A DNA stretch of 37,391 bases from Candidatus Woesearchaeota archaeon (lineage in GTDB: Archaea > Nanobdellota > Nanobdellia > SCGC-AAA011-G17 > GW2011-AR18): NCBI GenBank assembly GCA_018303515.1, contig JAGVXZ010000025.1:1-37391 (forward strand), given 5' to 3'. Of the stretch, positions 30,278 through 37,391 are shown piece by piece; within the stretch, counting starts at the first letter, position 1; every line of letters begins with the position of its first letter. Made by a program: the position numbers and the translations under genes. The notes below the pieces were generated by a model. The model saw only the letters and a program-made list of their open reading frames with translations, was not told the origin of the DNA and did not search any database.

Positions 30278-30763
30278 ATGCAATGCCCATACTGTTTAAC
30301 AGAAGATACAAAAGTCCTTGAGACTAGAGAAAATGATAATTCCACAAGAAGAAGACGTGAATGTTTGAAATGTGAAAAAAGATTTACCACTTATGAAAGA
30401 GTTGAATCATTAGATATCACAGTAATAAAAAAGAATGGTTCAAAAGAATCATTTGATAGAGAAAAGTTTAAGAGAAGTTTGCTTAAGGCATGTGAAAAAA
30501 GACCTGTTACGTTAGAAGTAATAGATAAAAATGTAGACAAACTTGAAACGAAATTAAGATCTCTAAATTCCACAGAAATAAACTCAAAGTTTTTAGGGCA
30601 AATTGCCATGCGTGCATTAAAAAATATTGATAATGTGGCCTACATAAGATTTGCATCTATTTACAAAGAATTTGAAGATGTGGGTGATTATGAAAAAGAA
30701 ATTATAAAAATAAAAGGGGTAATTAAAAATGAACGAACAACAAATTCAAATACAAAAAAGTAA
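30278..30763 (+). CDS. nrdR: Transcriptional repressor NrdR
   Basis: The protein controls ribonucleotide reductase genes by sensing the ATP/dATP balance. The 161 residues contain a zinc ribbon (CPYC at 3-6 and CLKC at 29-32, with RRRREC and RFTTYE) and an ATP-cone (about 45-135, with VIKKNGSKESFDREK). It lies just before a class II reductase gene whose start overlaps it by 35 bases, and tandem NrdR boxes precede it. NrdR is common in bacteria and rare in archaea, so a transfer is likely. The reductase itself lacks an N-terminal ATP-cone, so nucleotide sensing may rest here. Confidence 0.95.
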   Translation: MQCPYCLTEDTKVLETRENDNSTRRRRECLKCEKRFTTYERVESLDITVIKKNGSKESFDREKFKRSLLKACEKRPVTLEVIDKNVDKLETKLRSLNSTEINSKFLGQIAMRALKNIDNVAYIRFASIYKEFEDVGDYEKEIIKIKGVIKNERTTNSNTKK

Positions 30764-33700
30764 AATTGAATTAACTGAAAACCAATTAAAAGTTATAAAA
30801 GATAAATATCTTAAGGATTCTCCCACAGTTGAAGATTGGCTTTATGGAATTGCAACAAATGTTGCATTGGGAGATATTCTTCATATTCCTGGTGTTAATG
30901 AAAATCAAATCTTTGATGGTGTAAAAATAACAAAAGAGATTACAGAACCTATAAGGGGAAATATTTCTAAGGTTTATCTTTTTCATAAAGGAATAAATGA
31001 ATACAATATAAGGAATGATAACATTAAGAAATTTTTAGAGAATTTAAAAGAACTCGCAACTACTGATATAAAATGTAAAAATATTGTAGAAGAGACTGCA
31101 CAGAAATTTTATAATTTAATGTCTAATTTTGAATTTTTACCAAATTCTCCAACTTTAATGAATGCAGGAAGGGATTTACAACAGTTAAGTGCATGTTTTA
31201 GAGAAGATCAGCCTATAATGACTGCAAATGGAATAAAACCAATTATTGAGATTAAACAAGGCGACCGAGTTCTAACTGCTTCAGGTAATTACAAAGAAGT
31301 TACTCATGTAATGCAAAGATTTGTTGAAAGTTATAGGGTAATAGATGTATGGAAACTTCCAAATAAAACTCTGCGTGTAACAGACGAACATCCAATATTA
31401 TGTTTAGATAAAGAATCAAAAAAACCAATATGGAAATTAGCCGGTAATCTTCAAGAAGAAGATTTCGTAGCAGTTTCATACCCAAAACAAATAGTAGATC
31501 TAAAAAAATTAGAAGTAATTAATTACATGGATTCTAAATTCGTAGTTCATGAAAATAAAATATATAAATTAAATAAAGATAAAAGATGTCCAAGATATAA
31601 TAAACAAATAAAACCAGTCTATAATGAGATAGATGTGGATGCAGACCTAATGAAGATTTTTGGATATTTTTTAAGTGAAGGGGATATAGATGGAAGAGAT
31701 AGTGTGAGATTTACCTTCAATTCTGATGAATTAGAATATATGGAAGATGTAATTTATTTAATGAAAAAAAAATTTGGTTTAGGATCTAAGATTGAAAAAT
31801 CTAATTCTGGTCACTGGTCGAATGTACGCTTCCATTCAATTATTCTAGTTGGATTATTTGAAAAAATTTTAGGCAAAGGTTTCAGCAAAAAAAGGGTTCC
31901 CTCTTGGATATTAACTCTCCCAAAAGAAAAACAAAAGGGATTATTATTTGGTTTATTGAGAGGGGATGGTTATAGTTTCCAAAATCGTCACAATACAAAT
32001 ATAAAAGCAGTACTTTCAAATAAAGATTTGGTTTATTGTATTTGGGCAATATTTGCAAGATTAGGTATTTTATCATCATTCAAGAAAAATAATCTTCAAA
32101 AATTAAGTACAACTAATTCATATACTTGCCAATTAAATGGTTTTGAATCTGGGAAGCTCTTTAATGAAATATTTGTAGGGAGAGAATTTAAGGGTCTCAG
32201 CCAGTTAAATATGAGGCGTGTTAAATGCTTATGTATAGGAGAAATGTTTTATCTACCAATAAAAAATATTACCGTTGTGTTCGAACCAACCACGGTCTAC
32301 AATTTCGAGGTTGAAGGTGAACACACATACGTTGCAAATAATATTGCTGTTCACAATTGTTACGTATTGCCTGTTGAAGATTCAATTGAAGGTTGGTTAA
32401 AAGCAGTAACTTCTGCAGGAATAATTCATAAGTCTGGCGGTGGTACAGGATTTTCAGTTTCAAGAGTAAGGCCTAAAGGTTCTAATGTTAAATCTACAAA
32501 AGGTGTTGCATCAGGCCCCTTATCTCCTTTAAGGATGATAGATGGAATGACTGCAGAAATTAAACAGGGTGGGCAACGAAGGGGAGCGAACATGGGAATC
32601 TTATCAGTGCATCATCCTGATATAAAAGATTTTATTTCCATTAAAAAAACACCTGGGCAATTAGAAAATTTCAATATTTCAGTTGCAATTGACGATGAGT
32701 TTATGGAAGCAGTCAGAACAAATTCAGAGTATGATTTAATTGATCCTAACACAAATAAAGTTGTAAGAAAAGAATCTGCAAGAAAAATTTGGGATGAAAT
32801 GGTAAAGGGTGCATGGGAAACTGGAGACCCTGGCTTTGTTGTTATTGATAGAATTAATAATACAGATTCAAATCCAACTCCCCATCTAGGTTTGATTGAG
32901 TCAACTAATCCTTGCGGTGAACAACCTTTATTACCAAATGAGCCCTGTTTTGCACCCGATACATTAATTACAACAAAGGGGGGTCTAGAAACTATAGAGG
33001 GGTTATATCAAAAACAAATAAATGGTGAAAAGATTATCATTGCAACTGATAATATTGTAGATAGCAGAGTGGGAATTGAGTTTAAACCTTGTTTAGTTTC
33101 AAAAACAGGATATAAAAAAATAGTCGAAGTAAACTTAAACAACGGGCAGGAAATTAAGGTCACACCAAACCACCAGATTTTTACAACTAAAGGATGGAAA
33201 AGAGCAGAAAAATTAACAAGAGAAGATGAAGTATTTATTCAAAGTAGTTCAATATATCAAAGTGTAGACGAAGGGATCGTTTCTTCTGAAATAGTGGAAG
33301 AATCACTTCTTGGTTGGTTATGTGGTGATGGATGGTTTACGAGAGGAAAAAGATATTCGATAGGTATCTGTTTTGGACAAGAAGAAACGTTTGCACAAAA
33401 AAAATTAATTCCACTATTTAAGAAATATTTCAACTGCAACTCAAACAGTTATATTGATAAAAATGATGTGATACAAATCTCAACAGAAAAAAATTATGCA
33501 GTTGAGAAATTAATTGAATTAGGTTTAAAACCTGGAAGGGCCCCGCATAAAGAGATTCCAGATTATATTCTCACAACAAAAAAAGAAAAAATATCTAGTT
33601 ATTTAGGAGCATTATTTAGTGCAGATGGTGAAGTAAGTTTATATAGGAGGAGGGTAAGATTTACAAGTGCTTCACCTAAATTAATTAAACAAGTACAGCT

Positions 33701-35501
33701 TCTACTTTTGAATTTTGGAATTAAATCAAGGAGAAGTAAAAATTCCATAGATAAAAGAGTGTGGTATGAATTAGCTATTAATGGTGAAAGCTATAATATT
33801 TATGCTAAAGAGATAGGATTTCCTCTTGCTCCAAGAAAACAAGAGCTAATGAATATAAGAAATGTACAGATAAGAAGAAAAAAAGAACAAAAATATAGCA
33901 AAGTTTTATCTGTTAGAGAGGTGGGATTTTCTGATGTATATGATATTACCGAACCAGAAACACATTCATTAATTGCTAATGGAATGGTTGTGCATAACTG
34001 CAATCTTGGTTCAATAAATTTGTCTAAATTTATTCGGAAAGATGGATCTGATTTTGATTGGGAGAGATTAAAAGATTGTGTCTGGAACACTACTCATTTT
34101 TTAGACAATGTAATTGAAGTTAACAACTATCCTTTAGAAGAGATCGAAGAAATTTCTAAAAAAAATAGAAGAATTGGTTTAGGTGTAATGGGGTGGGCAG
34201 AATCATTAGTAATATTAAACTTACCTTACAATTCTCAAGGAGCATTAGATAAAGCAGAAAAAGTAATGCATTTTATTAATGATAATTGTTTGTTTGCTTC
34301 AATTGAATTGGGAAATAAAAGGGGAATCTTTTTTAACTACAGAAATTCAATCTTCGATCCTGACGGTGAACATTTTAGAGGCCATGATCTAAAACCTAGG
34401 AATTGTGCAAGAACAACAATTGCTCCAACAGGGACAATTGGAATTACTGCTGGTTTGCAAGGTGCTGGTATTGAACCTTTTTTTGCAATTGCTTATACAA
34501 GATATAATGCAAAAGGAATTGATTGTTTAAAAGAAGGAAAAACCCCACCTGCAGAATGTACATTCTGGGAGATAAATCCTTTATTTAAAGAAATAGCAAA
34601 GAAAAATAATTTCTTCGGATTAAAAGAAGAAGAGTTATGGAAAAAAGTTGAAAAAAATCATAAATCTGTAAAGGGTATTGAAGAAATACCAGAAAAAATT
34701 CAAGATATTTTTTTAACTTCACACGACTTAGAGCCTAAAGATCATATTTTAATGCAAGCAGCATTCCAAAAATACACTAACAATGCAGTTTCTAAAACAA
34801 TTAATTTAAGAAATGAAGCTACAATTGAAGATGTTGAAGAATGTTACATGCTGGCTTACGATAATGGTTGTAAAGGTGTAACAATTTATAGGGATGGTTC
34901 AAAACAATTTCAGGTACTTAATTTATCTGATAAAAAAGTTGAAAAAAAAGAAGAAACAAAAATAATTTATCAACCAAAAATAAGGATTGGTAAAGGTGAA
35001 GCCGAATTATCAACTTATTACAAAGTTCCTACAGGTTATGGAGATCTACATATGCACATAAATTATGATGACGAAGGTCCATTAAGAATCTTTGCGAACA
35101 TTTCACCAACAGGAACTGAAGTATCAGGCTTGACTTGTGTTATTGGAATTTTATTATCTAAATATTTTGAATATGGTGGAGATCCAATTAAAGTGTTGAA
35201 ACATTTAAATTCTATAAAAGGTGATAAACCATATGGATTTGGTACAAAGAGAATAGACTCAATTCCACATGCAATGGCACAAGCATTAAGGGATCATTTA
35301 ATTAAAACAGGTAAATTGGCAATTAAAGTTGGCGGTGATGCTACACAAAAAGATGATAAGAAACAGTTAAGATTAGATGTTGAAGGTCACAAAGCAACGA
35401 TATCAATCTACTGCCCACAATGTTACAGCTCAAATGTAGAAATGGTTTCAGGTTGTTCTGAACCAACCTGCTTTGATTGTGGTTTTTCAAAATGTAGTTA
35501 G
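30729..35501 (+). CDS. nrdJ: B12-dependent (class II) ribonucleotide reductase with two inteins
   Basis: The enzyme reduces ribonucleotides to deoxyribonucleotides using adenosylcobalamin. The precursor has 1590 residues. Removing two inteins (388 and 351) leaves about 851, normal for the family. Extein signs are FLPNSPTLMNAGR, LSA-CYVLPVEDS, STNPCGEQPLLPNEP-CNLGSINL with the radical Cys in NPCGE, PTGTIG, and a C-terminal CPQCYSSNVEM..CSEPTCFDCGFSKC tail as in NrdJ. Each intein sits just before a conserved Cys. The ATG at 30729 follows AAGGGGT and overlaps nrdR, so translation is coupled. Class assignment rests on the tail and on the lack of an NrdB partner in this window. Confidence 0.94.
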   Translation: MNEQQIQIQKSKIELTENQLKVIKDKYLKDSPTVEDWLYGIATNVALGDILHIPGVNENQIFDGVKITKEITEPIRGNISKVYLFHKGINEYNIRNDNIKKFLENLKELATTDIKCKNIVEETAQKFYNLMSNFEFLPNSPTLMNAGRDLQQLSACFREDQPIMTANGIKPIIEIKQGDRVLTASGNYKEVTHVMQRFVESYRVIDVWKLPNKTLRVTDEHPILCLDKESKKPIWKLAGNLQEEDFVAVSYPKQIVDLKKLEVINYMDSKFVVHENKIYKLNKDKRCPRYNKQIKPVYNEIDVDADLMKIFGYFLSEGDIDGRDSVRFTFNSDELEYMEDVIYLMKKKFGLGSKIEKSNSGHWSNVRFHSIILVGLFEKILGKGFSKKRVPSWILTLPKEKQKGLLFGLLRGDGYSFQNRHNTNIKAVLSNKDLVYCIWAIFARLGILSSFKKNNLQKLSTTNSYTCQLNGFESGKLFNEIFVGREFKGLSQLNMRRVKCLCIGEMFYLPIKNITVVFEPTTVYNFEVEGEHTYVANNIAVHNCYVLPVEDSIEGWLKAVTSAGIIHKSGGGTGFSVSRVRPKGSNVKSTKGVASGPLSPLRMIDGMTAEIKQGGQRRGANMGILSVHHPDIKDFISIKKTPGQLENFNISVAIDDEFMEAVRTNSEYDLIDPNTNKVVRKESARKIWDEMVKGAWETGDPGFVVIDRINNTDSNPTPHLGLIESTNPCGEQPLLPNEPCFAPDTLITTKGGLETIEGLYQKQINGEKIIIATDNIVDSRVGIEFKPCLVSKTGYKKIVEVNLNNGQEIKVTPNHQIFTTKGWKRAEKLTREDEVFIQSSSIYQSVDEGIVSSEIVEESLLGWLCGDGWFTRGKRYSIGICFGQEETFAQKKLIPLFKKYFNCNSNSYIDKNDVIQISTEKNYAVEKLIELGLKPGRAPHKEIPDYILTTKKEKISSYLGALFSADGEVSLYRRRVRFTSASPKLIKQVQLLLLNFGIKSRRSKNSIDKRVWYELAINGESYNIYAKEIGFPLAPRKQELMNIRNVQIRRKKEQKYSKVLSVREVGFSDVYDITEPETHSLIANGMVVHNCNLGSINLSKFIRKDGSDFDWERLKDCVWNTTHFLDNVIEVNNYPLEEIEEISKKNRRIGLGVMGWAESLVILNLPYNSQGALDKAEKVMHFINDNCLFASIELGNKRGIFFNYRNSIFDPDGEHFRGHDLKPRNCARTTIAPTGTIGITAGLQGAGIEPFFAIAYTRYNAKGIDCLKEGKTPPAECTFWEINPLFKEIAKKNNFFGLKEEELWKKVEKNHKSVKGIEEIPEKIQDIFLTSHDLEPKDHILMQAAFQKYTNNAVSKTINLRNEATIEDVEECYMLAYDNGCKGVTIYRDGSKQFQVLNLSDKKVEKKEETKIIYQPKIRIGKGEAELSTYYKVPTGYGDLHMHINYDDEGPLRIFANISPTGTEVSGLTCVIGILLSKYFEYGGDPIKVLKHLNSIKGDKPYGFGTKRIDSIPHAMAQALRDHLIKTGKLAIKVGGDATQKDDKKQLRLDVEGHKATISIYCPQCYSSNVEMVSGCSEPTCFDCGFSKCS
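31194..32357 (+). other. Intein 1 (LAGLIDADG type) in ribonucleotide reductase
   Basis: The 388-residue insert starts with Cys (CFREDQPI), has block B TDEHPIL and ends AVHN before Cys of CYVLPVED, the canonical splice junction. A LAGLIDADG endonuclease domain is present: GYFLSEGDIDG and LLFGLLRGDGYS with acidic residues intact. Flanking exteins LQQLSA and CYVLPVED join to a normal reductase sequence. The site corresponds to the redox Cys225 of the E. coli enzyme. Confidence 0.92.
32946..33998 (+). other. Intein 2 (LAGLIDADG type) in ribonucleotide reductase
   Basis: The 351-residue insert starts with Cys (CFAPDTLI), has block B VTPNHQIF and ends VVHN before Cys of CNLGSINL. Endonuclease motifs GWLCGDGWF and GALFSADGEV look intact. 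Removing it restores PNEPCNLGSINL, the usual reductase sequence. The site matches redox Cys462 of the E. coli enzyme. Confidence 0.92.
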
Positions 35502-35565
35502 AGATACATACTAAGATTGAAAATAAATTGAATCCAATTACCAATAATGATTTCAAAAGTTAAAC

Positions 35566-35594
35566 AGAGAAATTTATTCTCTTTATTCTTTTTT
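35566..35594 (+). terminator. Hairpin plus T-run after the reductase gene
   Basis: AGAGAA and TTCTCT form a perfect six-base stem with loop ATTTA, followed by TTATTCTTTTTT. It lies between the reductase stop and the thioredoxin promoter and fits a transcription terminator. Confidence 0.6.
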
Positions 35595-35616
35595 GAATGT
35601 TTATTTGGTCAACAAT

Positions 35617-35630
35617 AAAATATATAAAGA
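35617..35630 (+). promoter_or_regulatory. TATA box of thioredoxin
   Basis: AAAATATATAAAG, centred near 35624, lies 26 bases before the ATG at 35650, indicating a leaderless transcript. Confidence 0.65.
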
Positions 35631-35649
35631 ACTTAGGAATTAACAAAAT

Positions 35650-35967
35650 ATGACTGTTAAAGAAATCAATTCCTCAAACTTTAAAGAAGAAGTTTTGAAT
35701 TCTAAGAAGCCTGTAGTAATTGATAATTTTGCTGTTTGGTGTGGTCCATGCCAATCAATGAAACCCATTTTTAAAGAATTATCTGAAGAGATGAAAGAAA
35801 TTAAATTTGTTTCTGTTGATGTTGATGAATCTGGGGATATCGCGACTCAATATGGAGTAAGAAGTATCCCAACATTTATTCTATTAAAAAATGGAAAAGT
35901 AATAACCCAATTTGTAGGTGGAATGTCAAAAGCTCAACTTAAAGAAAAGATTAAATCTAATCTATAA
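35650..35967 (+). CDS. trxA: Thioredoxin
   Basis: The 105-residue protein is a classical thioredoxin with active site WCGPC (residues 30-34 approximately) and the cis-proline in RSIPTF. It gives electrons to ribonucleotide reductase, which lies just upstream, and to the peroxiredoxins encoded elsewhere in this window. It is full length. The start is set by the TATA box at -26. The 3' end overlaps the convergent decarboxylase gene by 11 bases. Confidence 0.96.
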   Translation: MTVKEINSSNFKEEVLNSKKPVVIDNFAVWCGPCQSMKPIFKELSEEMKEIKFVSVDVDESGDIATQYGVRSIPTFILLKNGKVITQFVGGMSKAQLKEKIKSNL

Positions 35968-36994
35968 TTTCCGTTTTTATTTTTTCTAAATCACAAAAAT
36001 CGGTTGTAAAATTATAAGCTCCAGCATTAAGAAAAGTTAATTTATTTCCTATCTTTGGATTTTCCAAATAAACTCTATATCTAAACAAATCCATTGAACA
36101 AGGTGTTATCCCCTTTATCACATAAGGATCTCCATCATCTTTAGAAAGTTCACCCTCAACTAACAATTTTACTGGCACTATTAATGCATCCATATCGGTA
36201 TTATAAACAGAAGCATCTACAATAATATTCTTCTCATAAATACCAATTATTTCAGTTTCAAGTTTAACTGCTGAAGCAGCAATGAACCTTCCCGGTTCTA
36301 TGATTAATTTTATTTCTCCTAATAATTCTTTGAACTTCTTTATCTTATTAAATATTATATCAATCACATCAACATTAGTATTTGCATATTCAGAGGGTAA
36401 TCCTCCACCAATACAAACTAAATCAATTTTCACATTTTTCTCTAAAATATTTTTCATTTCAGAAGTATAATCCCATTCACTAATATTCTGGGTTTTTCTA
36501 TGGAAATGAATCCCCAGTTTATCTATATTCTTATTATTTCTTAATTCCCTTAATTTTTTATTCACTGTCTCTGAATTCATCCCGAATACAAAATATTTTT
36601 CAGTTCGTAAAGTATTTTCTTTAAGTTTAATTCTTAATAACAAATTTATTTGTCCAAAAATCTCATAAATATTCCCATTTAAAAATTGAATTAAAATATT
36701 CAAATCACTTTCATTATCAACTACAAACCATCTTATTTTATGTTCTAATAATCCTTGAATTAATTCTTCATCCCACGCTTGAGCTAAAAATATAACCCTT
36801 GATTTATCTTTAATATTTTTAAGTTCATTAACCATATGTAGACTAAACATAGAATCTGTATTTTCTTCTAACACCTTTGAGATTAAAGGATTTGTTTTAG
36901 AACTATATGAAACAAACTCACATAAAGATTTAATTTTTTTATACTGTTCAATTACTTTCGATTTTGATAGAATGAATTTAGACTTACTTTGCAT
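35957..36994 (-). CDS. PLP-dependent decarboxylase, fold-type III (polyamine pathway)
   Basis: The 345-residue enzyme belongs to the ornithine/arginine/diaminopimelate decarboxylase family. It has PLP lysine K33 (SYSSKTNP), GIHFHR, the phosphate-binding CIGGGLPSEY, IEPGRF, the partner Cys in GITPCSMD, and AGAYNF near the end. The substrate cannot be read off with certainty. It lies 7 bases after the deoxyhypusine synthase gene, which uses spermidine, so a role in putrescine or related polyamine synthesis is likely. The length is at the short end for the family. AAAGGGA before the ATG is an SD. Confidence 0.88.
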   Translation of the reverse strand: MQSKSKFILSKSKVIEQYKKIKSLCEFVSYSSKTNPLISKVLEENTDSMFSLHMVNELKNIKDKSRVIFLAQAWDEELIQGLLEHKIRWFVVDNESDLNILIQFLNGNIYEIFGQINLLLRIKLKENTLRTEKYFVFGMNSETVNKKLRELRNNKNIDKLGIHFHRKTQNISEWDYTSEMKNILEKNVKIDLVCIGGGLPSEYANTNVDVIDIIFNKIKKFKELLGEIKLIIEPGRFIAASAVKLETEIIGIYEKNIIVDASVYNTDMDALIVPVKLLVEGELSKDDGDPYVIKGITPCSMDLFRYRVYLENPKIGNKLTFLNAGAYNFTTDFCDLEKIKTEIID

Positions 36995-37001
36995 TTTATG
37001 A

Positions 37002-37391
37002 TTATTCCCTTTTTATTTTATCTAGTAACCCTTCTTTGGATAATTCATCTAAAGCACTACACATTGCTAAAGGAAACATTATTGTTACATCTCCAATTAC
37101 TGTACAAACATCAGAATCTTCCTTTACTTTTCCCCAGGATTTTGCTTCATCAGTTGTAGCACCCGAAACACTTCCAGAAGTTTTTTGTGCTGTCGTCATA
37201 TATAATGCATATTCTGCTCCACCATTTAAGAGAGTACATAAAATTGCATGGTGTTTTGAGATACTTCCACCTAATGCAATAACAGCTTTTTTTTCATCAA
37301 AAGAAGTTGTTAACAAAATATTTCCAAAATCCTTCACAACATCAATTACAAAATCATTATGTTTTTTTTGAAATAAATATAAATGAAATCC
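37002..37391 (-). CDS. dys: Deoxyhypusine synthase (partial, N-terminus beyond the right edge)
   Basis: The enzyme transfers the butylamine part of spermidine to a lysine of archaeal aIF5A. The last 130 codons are seen, open to the edge. Conserved parts are GGSISKHH, NGGAEYALYMTTAQKTSGSVSG, and DEAKSWGKV with the active-site lysine (as in the human DEAVSWGKI). The C-terminal strand VIGDVTIMFPL is also present. It is followed after 7 bases by a PLP decarboxylase, an arrangement that couples polyamine supply to hypusine formation. No start can be stated. Confidence 0.95.
   Translation of the reverse strand, partial: GFHLYLFQKKHNDFVIDVVKDFGNILLTTSFDEKKAVIALGGSISKHHAILCTLLNGGAEYALYMTTAQKTSGSVSGATTDEAKSWGKVKEDSDVCTVIGDVTIMFPLAMCSALDELSKEGLLDKIKRE

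Noticed and set aside
30729..30763. Reductase start inside nrdR as an annotation error
   Set aside because: AAGGGGT lies before the ATG, and 35-base overlaps are plausible for coupled genes; no better downstream start is evident.
1..37391. CRISPR array, rRNA genes or insertion sequences
   Set aside because: No regular spaced repeats, rRNA-like segments or transposase motifs were seen on either strand.

Overview
The window reads as an AT-rich archaeal chromosome fragment, most likely from the DPANN group (Woesearchaeota/Pacearchaeota-like; this placement is inference). The archaeal signs are direct. There is a tRNA-Leu gene with a bulge-helix-bulge intron, a family B DNA polymerase, an Lhr-core helicase, an archaeal Ogg2-type glycosylase, deoxyhypusine synthase, and two inteins in a ribonucleotide reductase. 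TATA boxes sit about 26 bases before many start codons, which indicates leaderless mRNAs for first genes of transcripts. Shine-Dalgarno (SD) sites (GGAGG) are mainly used for genes inside operons. No rRNA, IS element or CRISPR array is visible.

Bases 1-9454 form a membrane/metal island. At the left edge an operon on the minus strand encodes two membrane-anchored proteins that end in the same LPxMVGGC tail, plus a membrane thioredoxin-like protein cut by the edge. Next comes a copper operon on the minus strand: an ArsR-type regulator, the Cu(+) ATPase CopA with an N-terminal TRASH/YHS domain, a stand-alone 51-residue TRASH/YHS protein, and three small membrane or lipoprotein genes. Two membrane-anchored winged-helix regulators with Cys-containing external loops flank this operon. 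A NapH-type ferredoxin membrane protein fused to a cupredoxin, a DUF411/CopG-like lipoprotein and two Cys-rich small proteins complete the island.

Bases 9480-24139 are mostly housekeeping and repair: tRNA-Leu(TAA), Ogg2, a Bcp peroxiredoxin, a COG1407 phosphoesterase, Lhr helicase, AlaX, superoxide dismutase, AhpC, a HAD hydrolase, a Ham1-type pyrophosphatase with a frameshifted tail, IMP dehydrogenase and DNA polymerase B. A winged-helix/nucleotidyltransferase pair in this section resembles a toxin-antitoxin module.

Bases 24140-25105 hold a decayed AbiEii-like nucleotidyltransferase remnant, a strong inverted repeat and one doubtful small ORF.

Bases 25106-35501 are a deoxynucleotide island of bacterial flavour: two tandem deoxynucleoside kinases, a TK1-like thymidine kinase, a winged-helix/PLD-like protein, a bidomain dCTP deaminase, and NrdR overlapping a B12-dependent ribonucleotide reductase. 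Tandem NrdR boxes lie in front of nrdR. The reductase carries two inteins, each placed directly before a redox cysteine. The window ends with thioredoxin, a PLP decarboxylase and the C-terminal part of deoxyhypusine synthase, which link polyamine and hypusine synthesis.
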